The notes below the pieces were generated by a model, which was given only the letters and a program-made list of their open reading frames with translations, ran no database searches and was not told where the DNA came from. Both the position numbers and the translations under genes were made by a program. DNA of 64,000 nucleotides from Amoebidium appalachense (lineage: Eukaryota; Ichthyosporea): positions 5,270,001 through 5,334,000 of the forward strand of contig CAVNZM010000013.1 in NCBI GenBank assembly GCA_963693365.1. Reading direction: 5' to 3'. Below are positions 12,577-41,711 of this stretch, piece after piece. Numbering within the stretch: the first letter of the stretch is position 1; every line of letters begins with the position of its first letter.

Positions 12577-13385
12577 GCGGGTGCGCGCAACAGCTCACCC
12601 ATCTTATATCCTCGGCCGATGGGGCGAAATTCTTCCGATTGCTGAGCGCCTTTGGTCATTACCAAGCTGCTCCAGTGCCTCCCCATATACTAATACAGTA
12701 TGTCCAGACTTGTCCATGTGTGGCACATATGCATAGTGAGTGTCGTAATCTACAGGTGGCCCCATTGGATCCGCGTGTTCGGATCAGACTTTCTTGTATA
12801 CTAAATGTGAATGGCTTCGGGAAAGGGCAGATGTTAACCCACCCATACATCTGCCACCTACTGAGATGGCTCCTTATTTTTCCTTACACATTCAGCGAAC
12901 ACTGGACTCTATCGAACCGTCGAGGCGCCGCGACAGAAAGCATGCACGCGGTCGCGAGAGTGTAAGGAAAAATCGTCTGCAGCGAACGTAAAGTTCATCG
13001 CAGCGCGTGCACACCGTCAGTACGTGTGAGCCCATACATCCAAAGGATGTCGTTTTTTTGTGGTGTAACATTGTAGAAGACCCGAAAAGTTTGGCGCTGA
13101 TGAAAAGATGCCATGCGCCCAAGACTAGTCGTATACAGGTCTATATGTATACACTGTTCCGTCACATACGCACAGCCTTGGCAATGCATTACATTGTAGA
13201 GCGACACACGGCAGTACGGGGCCCACAGCCCAAGCTTGCAAGGACATGTAGTGAAAGACTGAGTGAGAAAAGAAACGACTTTGTTGGGCGTCATTCCTTG
13301 AATACTTAGGGTTTATCAGCAGTTTAGTTGTTTTGTGGATTTATATTGTGGAGTCTACATTTCTCCTGCTGTACGTATGGATACC
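11057..13385. other. Intergenic region, no gene seen
   Basis: It holds purine-rich sequence near 11640-11700, poly-G runs at 12163-12194 and 12300-12350, a GT/G tract at 12455-12573, and ordinary sequence from 12600. Short open stretches around 12600-13310 show no splice-site-bounded exon that I could support. Confidence 0.45.
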
Positions 13386-13787
13386 ACGCTAGTAGATAAG
13401 TCTGTATGGTGCTCTGGTGTTGATATTGCCTGGGAAGTTGTGCAGTGGCGTTGTAATTCTTGTTTCCATCGCCGCTGGTGCCACTTTTGTGCTGAACTTT
13501 TTCATCGAAAGCATGTTGATAGGTGTGAGTTTTTATGTCGCGTTTTACCCTTTCCCTACGGGTGTCTGCTACACTGGCTGGCAATGTGAACACTTTTAGG
13601 CTTTTTGTTGAATTCTGTTGGTCGTCACATTGAGTATTTATATGATTTTCACACAGTGTTCAGGTATCTCAGTATGCACTGGTTACTGGATAACTCGTGA
13701 AGTTTTTATTGTCTTCTCAGTATGCCGTGCATACTTGCATATCTTTCAGTCGAATAAATCCAGTCAAAAAAAAAAAAAAAAAAAAAA
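13386..13787 (+). mobile_element. Retroposed LINE-tail copy with poly-A tail (copy A)
   Basis: The segment ends in AATAAATCCAGTC followed by 22 A (13766-13787), the signature of a retroposed polyadenylated transcript. It is about 90% identical to the reverse complement of 18485-18873. Translation shows a Cys/His-rich segment (VVQWRCNSCFHRRW then HFCAELF) resembling, in spacing and sequence, the C-terminal part of the retrotransposon-like frame at 37949-38470. A one-base loss relative to copy B near 13550 breaks the frame, so this copy cannot code. Confidence 0.75.
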
Positions 13788-16901
<3,114 letters not shown>

Positions 16902-17621
16902 CTAGGCCACAGCCAATGGGTTTACATACTCCCTGGTAGCAGGTTGAAAATCTGGGTTACGGTGAATATGCGGGGCAGACTCCATCGCGTTGTCGATGAG
17001 ATTTACAGCCGACTGCGCCGAGTTGGCCGCCCTTGCTTTGTAGGCAATGCCAGCAGCAACAAGGCCAACGACAAGGGCCCCGGCACCAACACCTACACCC
17101 ACAGCCAGCACATTCACACCACCACTACGGCTACCGCTAGCCGCCGGCCCGCTGGCAACCGGTTCGGTGATGGAACCAAGAATGCCCTTAGACGGCACCG
17201 GAATCGTTCCCTCCGTGTTCTTTCCGCTTTCCTCCTTTTCACCTTGCTTGTCCCCACTGCTACCATTGTCAGTGCTGTACCCTCCGTCACCACTTCCATT
17301 TTCATCATCGCCGCCGTCGTACATGTCGCTGGGTGCAGGCATGTCCGTTTGGTGAACACACCCACAATCCCCGTCGTGTGCATGATCGTTTTCTTCTTCG
17401 AGCTCTTCCTTTGCTTCATCCCTGCGGTGACGTCTACGTCGCCCTTCTGGGTATAAAGGGGTATTCCCGTTAGGAGTGACCGGAGATACCACCATGATCC
17501 CGTTTGAGTACTTGTTGTTGTTTTGGGTTGCATGTGAAGCACTATAGCTAGTTGCATCTGCGCTTGCGACAAGGACCGCAGAAGCCACCCCAAGCGCTGC
17601 TAACTTTATAAACGCAGGCAT
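16902..17621 (-). CDS. Intronless type I membrane protein with secreted acidic ectodomain
   Basis: A single 239-residue frame starts at 17621. Residues 1-23 form a signal peptide (MPAFIKLAALGVASAVLVA, with probable cleavage after SADA). A polybasic block RRRRHRR at about 61-67 fits a proprotein-convertase site. Residues 70-165 are low-complexity and rich in Asp, Glu, Gly and Ser, with one CGC motif. A Gly/Ala/Val membrane helix spans about 168-194, followed by a 43-residue tail ending REYVNPLAVA with a possible Tyr-based sorting signal. There are no introns and no simple repeats, unlike the spliced genes around it. It lies between the two inverted LINE-tail copies. Family not recognised; it could be a lineage-specific host membrane protein or a gene carried by an integrated element. 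Confidence 0.65.
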   Translation of the reverse strand: MPAFIKLAALGVASAVLVASADATSYSASHATQNNNKYSNGIMVVSPVTPNGNTPLYPEGRRRRHRRDEAKEELEEENDHAHDGDCGCVHQTDMPAPSDMYDGGDDENGSGDGGYSTDNGSSGDKQGEKEESGKNTEGTIPVPSKGILGSITEPVASGPAASGSRSGGVNVLAVGVGVGAGALVVGLVAAGIAYKARAANSAQSAVNLIDNAMESAPHIHRNPDFQPATREYVNPLAVA

Positions 17622-18484
17622 TTTGTATTTTTCCCTCTCTTCTGGCCCAAGCCTATTTAGTTAATTGGCCTTCTCGCTCTGTATGTAGAAGTTGAGGTGG
17701 GTGGTTGTCGTGCACGTTGAGTGTGTGCTGCGGGAAAACGTTGGAGTGAGCTCCCTGCGTACGGCTATTTGAGGCCGCCACCACAGCGGATTGGCAATTA
17801 TTGCTGGACCAATCAACAGTAGCGGAATCCGATCTCAGAGGTGGGCAAACAATTGGCTATTGACGGCCAGGGTAGAATGTATGCGTGATGCTAGTTATAT
17901 TACAACATCTGATTTTAGTAGCCTTTTACATAATCATTTAATTGGCATACAATGATACATAGGTAGAAGCATGCTGATATAAATAGATACCTGGATCACA
18001 CAATCGTTAACAATAAGCAACATTGATGTTGATGCATTATTTAGTGCTCATAAGCTGTCTGGACCTACCAATCAGAACGCGAGCTAGCTGAGCCTTCTGC
18101 TGGCATCCAGCCTGGCGCAGCCCAGTCCGTGATATCATGATCTATATACTTGTCACACAGTTACAGAAGGTTTTATATTAAACGAATTGATTATTAGTTT
18201 ATCGGCTTCCGAATGGCAACGAAACGCATGTACAGATAACTTATGGAGCTCTTGCAGAAAGAACTGATTGGTGCAGCGCGCATCCATCGGAATCCTTTGC
18301 CGGCCTTACTGAATCGCGGAATAGCTTTATATGGTTATAGTTATCTCCATAGTTCTTCATCATTTTCGCCGCTCAACGTTCAACTTCAAGATATTAACAA
18401 TGCTTGCCTTGGATTCGAAAAACCAACAAACGTCACTTACTTGCAGTTTTTTGGAAATAAAAAAATAAAAAAATGTAATATTCA
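17622..18484. other. Upstream and intergenic region of the minus-strand membrane protein gene
   Basis: Ordinary non-repetitive, fairly AT-rich sequence. It would contain the promoter of the gene at 16902-17621, but I saw no clear TATA box. An A-rich stretch at 18455-18475 adjoins the tail of the LINE copy that begins at 18485. Confidence 0.4.
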
Positions 18485-18873
18485 TTTTTTTCTTTTGACT
18501 GGATTTATTCGACGGAAAGCTATGCAAGTATGCACGGCATACTGAGAAGACAATAAAAACTTCACGAGTGATCCAGTAACAAGTGCATACTGAGATACCT
18601 GAACACTGTGTGAAAATCATATAAATACTCAATGTGACGACCAACAGAATTCAACAAAAAGTCTAAAGTGTTCACATTGCCAGCTAGTGTAGCAGACACC
18701 CGTAGGGAAAGAGGTAAAACGCGACATAAAAACTCACACCTATCAACATGCTTGCGATTAAAAAGTTCAGCACAAAAGTGGCACCAGCGGCGATGAAAAC
18801 AAGAATTACAGCGCCACTGCACAACTTCCCAGGCAATATCAACATCAGAGCACCATAAAGACATATCTAGTAA
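18485..18873 (-). mobile_element. Retroposed LINE-tail copy (copy B)
   Basis: This is the reverse-oriented relative of 13386-13787. On the minus strand it ends AATAAATCCAGTC followed by an A-rich tail (18485-18496 on the plus strand). Its frame is longer than in copy A and continues through NVNTLDFLLNSVGRHIEYL. That stretch aligns with YNILDFILNTRNYDLFIRC of the frame at 37949-38470. The 5' boundary is close to the same element position as in copy A. Confidence 0.75.
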
Positions 18874-18948
18874 ACTGTATAAGCACAAGCTTATTTGAGA
18901 ATGAATTGGGGCAGTCAGGTCTGAGTATCTGAAGTCAACCAGACTTTC

Positions 18949-19920
18949 ACTTCGATCTCTTAGCTGTCACGTCAACTTTTTTCCCGATTCTTCACCATGG
19001 CAGGTATATAAAGGCTTTCGTTTCTTCTTTTTGTGACTTCACTTTCACTTCGATCTCTTAGCTGTCACGTCAACCTTTTTTCCCGATTCTTCACCATGGC
19101 AGGTATATAAAGGCTTTCGTTTCTTCTTTTTGTGGTTGGAGGGAGTCCCACTCAGGGGAACGTAACTGCAGCGTGTGTGTGGTGTGGCCTGGTGTATTCC
19201 TACTGCTGTGAGAGTGTGGGGGCATCTCCCTTTCGCGGAGTTTCTCGCTTGAGAAGTGTTTTCTTCAACGCCTGGTGGTCCACTGCAACATATGGTAACT
19301 TCTACACGCTGTCTACGCTTCTACGCGACCTATTGGCGGTGGGCTGCTGCAACTTCTTCAGCTACTTCTGTGCTGCGTGAGTGGAGGGGCGGCTACTTGG
19401 TCGTCGGGGAGCTTTCCAAGTGACTGCCAGTCCTTAGCCTCCAGTCGAATGGCAATGACCGGGTTTGCTTGCAAGCATTATGTAATTATGTTTTTCTGTG
19501 TGTCCTGCCACAACTAGGCCACCTTATCAGAGAGCTAGATGCAGTTTCTCCGGATTATCTAGGGGCCGGGCCCGTTGAGATTGTTTTTTAGCTCAGATTT
19601 GGTCTGCATTTCTCTTTTAGAGGCTGACTTGCTTGCTATGCCTCGATAGGTTTTGAGGGGGGCCTGTTGAGAAGGAGCAGTAATGATGTCTTCTAGATCT
19701 TGCGGAGTGTGGTCTGGTCAACATCGATGCATATGACAAGTTGGAGCAAACTAGTTTCACGCATACACGTACACTTAAGGTTTTGCCCGCTGGTGTCCTT
19801 TGTCACTTGTCGCTTTATTTTTATTTCGTAGCTTTGGCTTTTTCAGTTCTATTGGTGGTTATGTAGCCTGTGGCTGCACGTTGCCTTCATCAGCGGATCA
19901 ATAAACCCGAGTCAAAAGAA
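18949..19920 (+). mobile_element. 972-bp retroposed unit with duplicated TATA-box monomer and 12-bp target-site duplication
   Basis: The 12-mer AACCAGACTTTC flanks the unit perfectly at 18937-18948 and 19921-19932. The 3' end has AATAAA at 19900-19905 and a short A-rich tail (GTCAAAAGAA), as in a processed transcript. The 5' end is a tandem duplication with a 98-bp period (about 18943-19040 and 19041-19135). Each copy contains CACCATGGCAGGTATATAAAGG, in which TATATAAA looks like a TATA box. No protein family was recognised in the body. It may be a short non-autonomous element or a truncated retrotransposon. Confidence 0.75.
19004..19020 (+). promoter_or_regulatory. TATA box in the first duplicated monomer
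   Basis: GGTATATAAAGGC occurs here, and an identical copy 98 bp downstream lies near 19103-19115. Each lies about the same distance from a conserved TTCGTTTCTTCTTTTTGTG stretch, consistent with a repeated Pol II promoter module. Confidence 0.45.
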
Positions 19921-20405
19921 AACCAGACTTTCCGGAAGGAATCCTTTTTGATCTAGGTGATCACACTATTTTGATTGGTTTATCTAAATTTTTGGCGCCA
20001 AACTCCCGAGGTTCATGTCATGTACTTGAACCGTAGGCTACTGGCGAGTTTGCACACGGCTTGGCAAGAAGTAGTAACGCAGTTTCAACGTCCCTTCTTC
20101 TTCTCTCTTTTCCAACGCCGAAGCAATTGTAGCTTTTTTTTTCATGGAAGTAGAAAGTGATCCCTCTTCAGCGCACATTTACTGTGACGTGATAAGCTAC
20201 GTAAGGCTCGTAGGCTAAAACATCCTGCCTCTGTAACGAACAAACCAACAAACTATTAAGTACGCTATGCACATAATAATAGTTAAATTGAATACGGATA
20301 GATAAATTTGTACTTGTGTTCTTCTATACAATAATTATAGGTTTTACACCTGGCTTTCCTGTGGGAAATTTCGTTAGCATTCTGTGGGCATACACAAGCC
20401 AAAAC

Positions 20406-35964
<15,559 letters not shown>

Positions 35965-36696
35965 GAGGGTTGGATTAACTTTTTAAATTACTGTATTAAC
36001 ACGTAATTAGTTGTGTATTTGTATATATTGGAACAAACGAATGTATAGCATGGGTATATATCTTCAAGTATTGACCAGTATGGATGTTCATTTTGGTCTC
36101 ACCCCTAACCACCACCAACAATATATGCTGAACACGTATATAGAACGTGGACCACTTTTGGTCCATATCGAAATGGGTTATACCTATATTTTTGACTCAC
36201 CATAGTATCATAGTACCATGAAAAGTGATGGAACCAAAAGATTGCTAGAAATAGTGCAGGATTCCGGAATATCCGAGAAGGCACAGAGGAAAGAAACATG
36301 ATGTATTGATATCATGATCTGTCTATTACACTTGACTGTACCCTTATGTGTCCTTTTTGCCCGTTTGATGAACATGAAAGCCACATTTATTTGGATTTGT
36401 CTTATGATAGTTGGTTATAAATATTGATGACTCTATAGTATCCAACTCTATTATTTAATTTTGGTACAAGACACCAAACTCAGGGTGCTGGTATCTCAAA
36501 AAAAGGACCATCACTAGTACTCCTACAATCAATACAATTGATTTAAGTTGCTGCTAATTTATTGTTTAGCGCAAGCCCCCCCCCCCCCCCCCCCCCCCCC
36601 TCCTCCCACACACACATACACACATGCGCGCGCACACACACATGCACAAGTACACACACACATTCCCCTGAATTTCTTTGGGAGATTTAAATCATT
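35965..36696. other. 3' flank of HAUS3, no gene seen
   Basis: AT-rich ordinary sequence follows the HAUS3 stop. I found no canonical AATAAA close by. A short C/CA tract lies at 36574-36660. Confidence 0.5.
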
Positions 36697-36798
36697 CAAA
36701 AAGTATGGGAAAATTCCCATGGGCAAACGTTTTTCGGTGGTAAGCAATTTCGAACATGTCTGTCTGGTCAGTCACTGAGCATACACACACGTGCACAT

Positions 36799-36866
<68 letters not shown>

Positions 36867-36919
36867 CACGCACGTGACGCACGCACGAGCGCACGCACGC
36901 ACGCACACACACACGCACA

Positions 36920-36961
<42 letters not shown>

Positions 36962-37070
36962 CACGCACGTCAAAAAGTTTGGGGAAATTCCCATGGGCAA
37001 ACGTTTTTCGGTGGTAAGCAATTTCGAACATGTCTGGTCAGTCTCTGAGCACACACACACGTGCACACGA
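36697..37070. repeat. Direct duplication of a 100-bp segment separated by CA repeats
   Basis: 36697-36800 and 36971-37070 share CCCATGGGCAAACGTTTTTC and GGTGGTAAGCAATTTCGAAC, followed by CATGTCTG, GGTCAGT and CTGAGC, then the start of a CA tract with CACGTGCACA. The offset is 274 bp. Confidence 0.85.
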
Positions 37071-37076
37071 TGCACG

Positions 37077-37109
<33 letters not shown>

Positions 37110-37479
37110 GCACGCGCACACACACATGCACGTACACCAGGGCCTCCTGTTGTATCTAGGAGGCCTTGACGTACACACACTGAGACCAGGTGTCAGCCTA
37201 CAGTACACGAGGACATGATCATGATAAAATTTTGGCCGCCCAGCAAAGGCCAAAATCTTTGTTTTTTTTGATAGCTCAGCCAATCACAATTGTTACAGAG
37301 CGCGTTGTTCTACGAATCTTGATATTTGCAGAGGTTATAGAGCACGTTGTTCTACAAAGTTTGTCCCGTTAATTGCCGCAACTTTTCTCCTGCGGAAAAA
37401 ACAAACACCTACGCATAAAACGTGCGATGGCCCCTCTTCTTGTTAAGCTGTGTTCGCTCTCCCAGCAACCAACACCAAC

Positions 37480-37631
37480 ATGGTCGTGCCCCATAACTTT
37501 CTAACTCTTTCTGTGGCCCTTCTGTGCGCCTGCGCGGTGGCCACGCGCGGCCGTCTTCCGAGGAGTTTTGCCACGTCATGAGCCTTGGGGGGTTTACGCT
37601 GTTTACTCGAGGCAAAGAGAACCAGTCTCAG
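37480..37631 (+). CDS. Candidate first exon with overlapping upstream ORF
   Basis: An ATG at 37578 opens 18 codons (MSLGGFTLFTRGKENQSQ) ending at a good donor, CAG/gtatgg (37632). Upstream, an ATG at 37480 opens 33 codons that resemble a signal peptide (NFLTLSVALLCACAVA). Its TGA at 37579-37581 overlaps the second ATG as ATGA. I could not connect this to downstream exons, so it may be the start of an unrecognised plus-strand gene. Confidence 0.3.
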
Positions 37632-37783
37632 GTATGGGGGGGGGGGGTTTGCTCGGAATATCCCCTCAGCGGTATATCATGATCACGTACATAGATGTCG
37701 GGTGGTGACTATATATCAGGGTTTACTTTCTCTACGAGACACCATAAAGACTACAAGGAGAAATCAATTAGTTGGGGTTCCCC

Positions 37784-37784
<1 letters not shown>

Positions 37785-37831
<47 letters not shown>

Positions 37832-37863
37832 GGGCTCCCCTCGGGACACTCGGTATCAGCTGG

Positions 37864-37928
<65 letters not shown>

Positions 37929-38470
37929 TGTGTGTGTGTGCGCGTGCGCTATAATTTTGTAGTGATGTGTTTCTCAAGCCAATCAATACATCTAATAAAC
38001 AGGTCGTAGTTACGCGTGTTTAGTATAAAATCAAGGATGTTGTAATTTACAGGTAGGCTATCTTTCTGGGTGTCTGTTGTGAATGTGACGTGTGTGTGTT
38101 GCGGTATTATGTGGTCTATCAAACTACATTTGGCGATACATGACCGGTTAAACTGGTGTGTGTGTGTGTTGTTTGGGCATGCAAATGATGCCACCTTATA
38201 CTTATTAGATCTCCACTGTATAGCACGTGTACAGTAAAAGCGTGGTAATTGATCAATAATACCATCAGCTAGAGAAAGACCAGTTCTACAGGAAGGTAAT
38301 ATGTATTTAGGTGTTATACACTTGCGAGTGCCATATTTGGCAATATGGTTGAGGCGGTCAGTATATATAAAACGAGACATAAGGCTTAGTTTTTCAAGGT
38401 GTATGCTTTCATCGGGTCTAGTGTCGTGTGGTATCTTTTTCCATTTGTTACATTGTGTGATTATCTCCAT
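37785..38470 (-). mobile_element. 3' fragment of a non-LTR retrotransposon with CA tract and long poly-A tail
   Basis: A 173-codon minus-strand frame (38470 to 37949) contains AIQWRSNKYKVASFACPN, HQFNRSCIAKCSLIDHI and YNILDFILNTRNYDLF. This is the arrangement seen at the C-terminus of the two LINE-tail copies in this window and resembles that part of LINE-type reverse transcriptase polyproteins. After the stop come a (CA)n tract, a unique segment (CCGAGTGTCCCGAGGGGAGC) and about 43 A before unrelated sequence. The fragment is 5'-truncated, with no reverse transcriptase core in the window. Confidence 0.65.
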
Positions 38471-38646
38471 GACTCAATCCAACATGCTGTTGATCTCGAC
38501 CGCGCCGCGGGTAGGCTCAAGAAAGTCCGTGCTCTGTTAAGGAAAGATGTCGGTGACGGTGAGGAATGTGACTATGTAAATGAATGAAAACATAACACGA
38601 ACTGAGAAGATCTTACAATATGTAGATACTACGTATTACAACAGAA

Positions 38647-39097
38647 TGGGGAGAGTACAAGAGAAGAACCCCGGACGATTTAGACATAGGTCATGGTTTG
38701 CGCGCGGAAAGATGCCGGCAAGAGAAGGGACAGTTACGACCCACCACCCGCGTGGTTCAACATGAGGAAAGATGCCGGCAACAGAAGGGACAGTTACGAC
38801 CCACCACCCGCGTGGTTCAACATGAGGAAAGATGCCGGTAACAGAAGGAACAGTTACGACCCACCATCTGCGTGGTTCAACATGGGGAAAGATGCCGGCA
38901 AGAGAAGGGACAGTAACTGTTATGACCCACCACCCGCGTGGTTCAACATGAGGAAAGATGCCGGCAAGAGAAGGGACAGTTACGACCCACCACCCGCGTG
39001 GTTTAACCTGCGAAAAGATGCCGGCAACGACGAGGAGTGGGGAGAGTACAAGAGAGACAGCCGGGACAGTGTAGACGCAGCGTACAACTTGTGGTAG
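38647..39097 (+). CDS. Possible coding minisatellite: 20-residue repeats (RKDAGKRRDSYDPPPAWFN)
   Basis: A plus-strand frame ending at 39097 reads five near-identical 60-bp units (starts near 38700, 38760, 38820, 38880 and 38946) and a divergent sixth, ending DSVDAAYNLW-stop. One unit carries a 6-bp insertion that keeps frame. Upstream, 38647-38700 resembles the segment after the last unit (TGGGGAGAGTACAAGAGA occurs at both), so the array sits in a longer duplication. A one-base deletion separates that upstream part from the frame. The minus strand is also open but reads hydrophobic. No homology recognised. Confidence 0.4.
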
Positions 39098-39437
39098 CCG
39101 GGCTCCCAGCAGCAATGTATATGTCATGTGTATGGTGATAAGTGGGGCCCCCGGTACCAAAGAGGTGGACACGCCTGGAGAGGAGCCACTAGGTAGAAAG
39201 TTTGGAAGTGTGGGACTCTGTATGTCTCAGTATGACAGTCTATAGAATTTTAGCTTGAGCTTTAGACTGCCAGGTTTTAATTCCTCTTTAAGAAGGTACG
39301 GTCACGCTCCGTTATCGACTTGAAGCTAACCTGTCAGTGTTCTGGATATCAGAGTGTTCATGTAGTGCTTGCATATGGTTGTGTGTTATGGCTTTCGGGT
39401 CCGGAGCAGATTATGAGCAAATCTGGTACATTTCCAG

Positions 39438-39632
39438 TTAGTGGGCCCTGTGGCCGCCAAACCAGATCTGTACATGTCGAGCTCGTCGGATGGTCTAATC
39501 AATAATTTTAAACGTCTACATGGCACACCTTTTTATTGCTTGATCATGTCCCACCATTCGACGCTGGAATCCGCAAAAAAAGCAGGCAAAGATGCTTTTC
39601 TTTTAGAACCTGATTCTGCTTTCAGATTGCGC
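39438..39632 (+). CDS. Candidate internal exon, unknown gene
   Basis: The acceptor TACATTTCCAG precedes a frame that reads as ordinary protein (KPDLYMSSSSDGLINNFKR, LHGTPFYCLIMSHHS, AKKAGKDAFLLEPDSAF) and ends at GCATGC/gtgacc, phase 1, directly before a C run. I could not find the neighbouring exons, and the family is not recognised. Confidence 0.35.
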
Positions 39633-39911
39633 ATGCGTGACCCCCCCCCTCCCCCCCCCCCTCCTCCCTCCTGTTGGAGTGCAGACTTACGCTCACTCCA
39701 CAATATGTGTATGTTAGCTTTACAATTGGTTCCGTGTACACAGACACACGCTGACACTCGATCACCACATGCACATCTGCATAGTTGAGGAATGTTGCCA
39801 ATTGTGTTTTGACTGCAAACGATTGGTTCACTGGTCCCAGAGATCTCTAAATGAAAGTAACCAATCCGATTAGCACCTGGCATCCGGATTACATTCCAGA
39901 CTGCTGCCCCA

Positions 39912-39922
39912 CGGGTATATAA
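39912..39922 (+). promoter_or_regulatory. TATA box upstream of the ATG-repeat leader
   Basis: GGGTATATAAG lies about 33 bp upstream of the first of seven tandem ATGs, a normal distance for TATA to transcription start. It suggests a Pol II start near 39945. Confidence 0.45.
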
Positions 39923-39943
39923 GCCACGTCTCTGCCAGGTGCA

Positions 39944-40033
39944 GTCATGGAGTTCAGTCATGGAGTTCAGTCATGGAGTTCAGTCATGGAGTTAAGTCAT
40001 GGAGTTAAGTCATGGAGTTCAGTCATGGAGTTA
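39944..40033 (+). repeat. 13-bp tandem repeat carrying seven ATGs in three frames
   Basis: The unit GTCATGGAGTTCA (or TTAA variant) repeats with ATG at 39947, 39960, 39973, 39986, 39999, 40012 and 40025. As 13 is not a multiple of three, successive ATGs rotate through the frames. Only the ATG at 40012 opens an appreciable frame (MEFSHGVNTLKAVKNGSAPK and onward), which soon enters poly-C at 40119. Confidence 0.8.
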
Positions 40034-40116
40034 ACACACTGAAAGCAGTAAAAAACGGGTCAGCGCCCAAGCGCGCCACGACGACCCTAGTCACAGCGGA
40101 CTCTACTTCCAACACC

Positions 40117-40159
<43 letters not shown>

Positions 40160-41408
40160 TAGACACACACACACACACACACACTCACACTCACACTCAC
40201 TATACACGTCACACAAATATATGCACATATACACCCACCCACACACCACCACCACCACCACCACAAATCCAAAGCAACTGAAACATTAGGCCCTTGAATT
40301 CGAAAAGCTAAGACTCACGTTCCCATGCACCGGGCCCTATCACCGAAACGCTACTGCAGCAAATAAACACATGCACGTCCACCAAAACCACACAGTCGCG
40401 CACACCCACCCAACTTCCGAATCCCACACATACACATGAAGCACATACTCGTGCTTACAAAGCCACACACACGCACACGCACACGTACACACACACACAC
40501 ACACCGTGCCACGATCGCATGCATATGACAAGTTTCCATCACCGCTTTCACTGACATAATATCTACATAATATCTTGAACATGCCTATAATATAGCACAT
40601 TTGTGCCACGTGGAGTACACATCACATTCATGCACGACATTCACTGTCAAAGCGGTTTGAAGCCTTGTCGTCCCATGGCCAAAACCAGGCAACTTGTATG
40701 CTGCAACTTGTACTGCGGCACCGTAATATGCACATGAATCTATGTTTATATGTAAAAACCTGTTGTATTGTTGCAAATGAACATGTGGTTGTGTGGTTGG
40801 CTCAAGTGAAGAAATATGCCCACACTAACCATACGCCTGGGGGCTAACCGATAACCACCCACTTACTGTAACAGAATTTCTGGGTGGATTGATATAAAAA
40901 GACATTAACAAATTCGATGAAAAACGTTGTCATACGTGTGATGGTAAATTGTATAAGCACCATCCATGAACGCACCAATGAGACGAGCGTGACATGAAGG
41001 AAAATAAAACTTAATAATTAAATTTGAATCAAGTACCGTATGACATGCCTAGATATGAGGTAAATACATGAACAACCCGGTTCTACATCTGTATTCAACT
41101 ATTTCCTTATGTGAAACGGGCCTTGAAATGCTTGAAAAATAACTAAAGAAAGACACCCTAGTCTACTACATACATACTTCATATATACTTTTACCACCTA
41201 CGCTTCTACTCAATACATACTTAAACACTAACTATCAACAAATCGAACGGCATAATACTCTTGTGTCTCAGCCTGTGTGCCTCTACGTCATACCACGTGC
41301 AATATGCATACATGCCTCTACACGTGTGTGCACCCATGTATTCGTCTCCTTGACCACACTATTCACAGGTGTATTGTTTTTTTTTTTTTTCAGCCTCAGG
41401 TAGGAAAA

Positions 41409-41440
<32 letters not shown>

Positions 41441-41711
41441 AGAAGAGAGAGACTGGGGAAATGTGTGCATGTGGACTTCTTAATGCACTTCTTGTTTGTG
41501 TCTGTGTGCGCACCGTGTGTGTGCAAACATGTCTGTGTGTGTGTGTGTGTGCACGAGCGTGTGCGCGTGCGCCTGCGTATGCCTTTGTGTGTGTGTGTGT
41601 GTTCCCGCACGCGCTTGCGTTCCCCTTGTGTATGCATGTACAGATGTTTGTGTGTGTGTGCATATGGGTATAACACATACACATACTACCAATCCATCTC
41701 CAAAGAGCCCC
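40034..41711. other. Intergenic region, no firm gene
   Basis: Poly-C and CA tracts (40119-40200) are followed by ordinary AT-rich sequence (40560-41400), a poly-G run (41411-41439) and GT-rich sequence (41505-41665). Nothing coding is supported. Confidence 0.45.
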
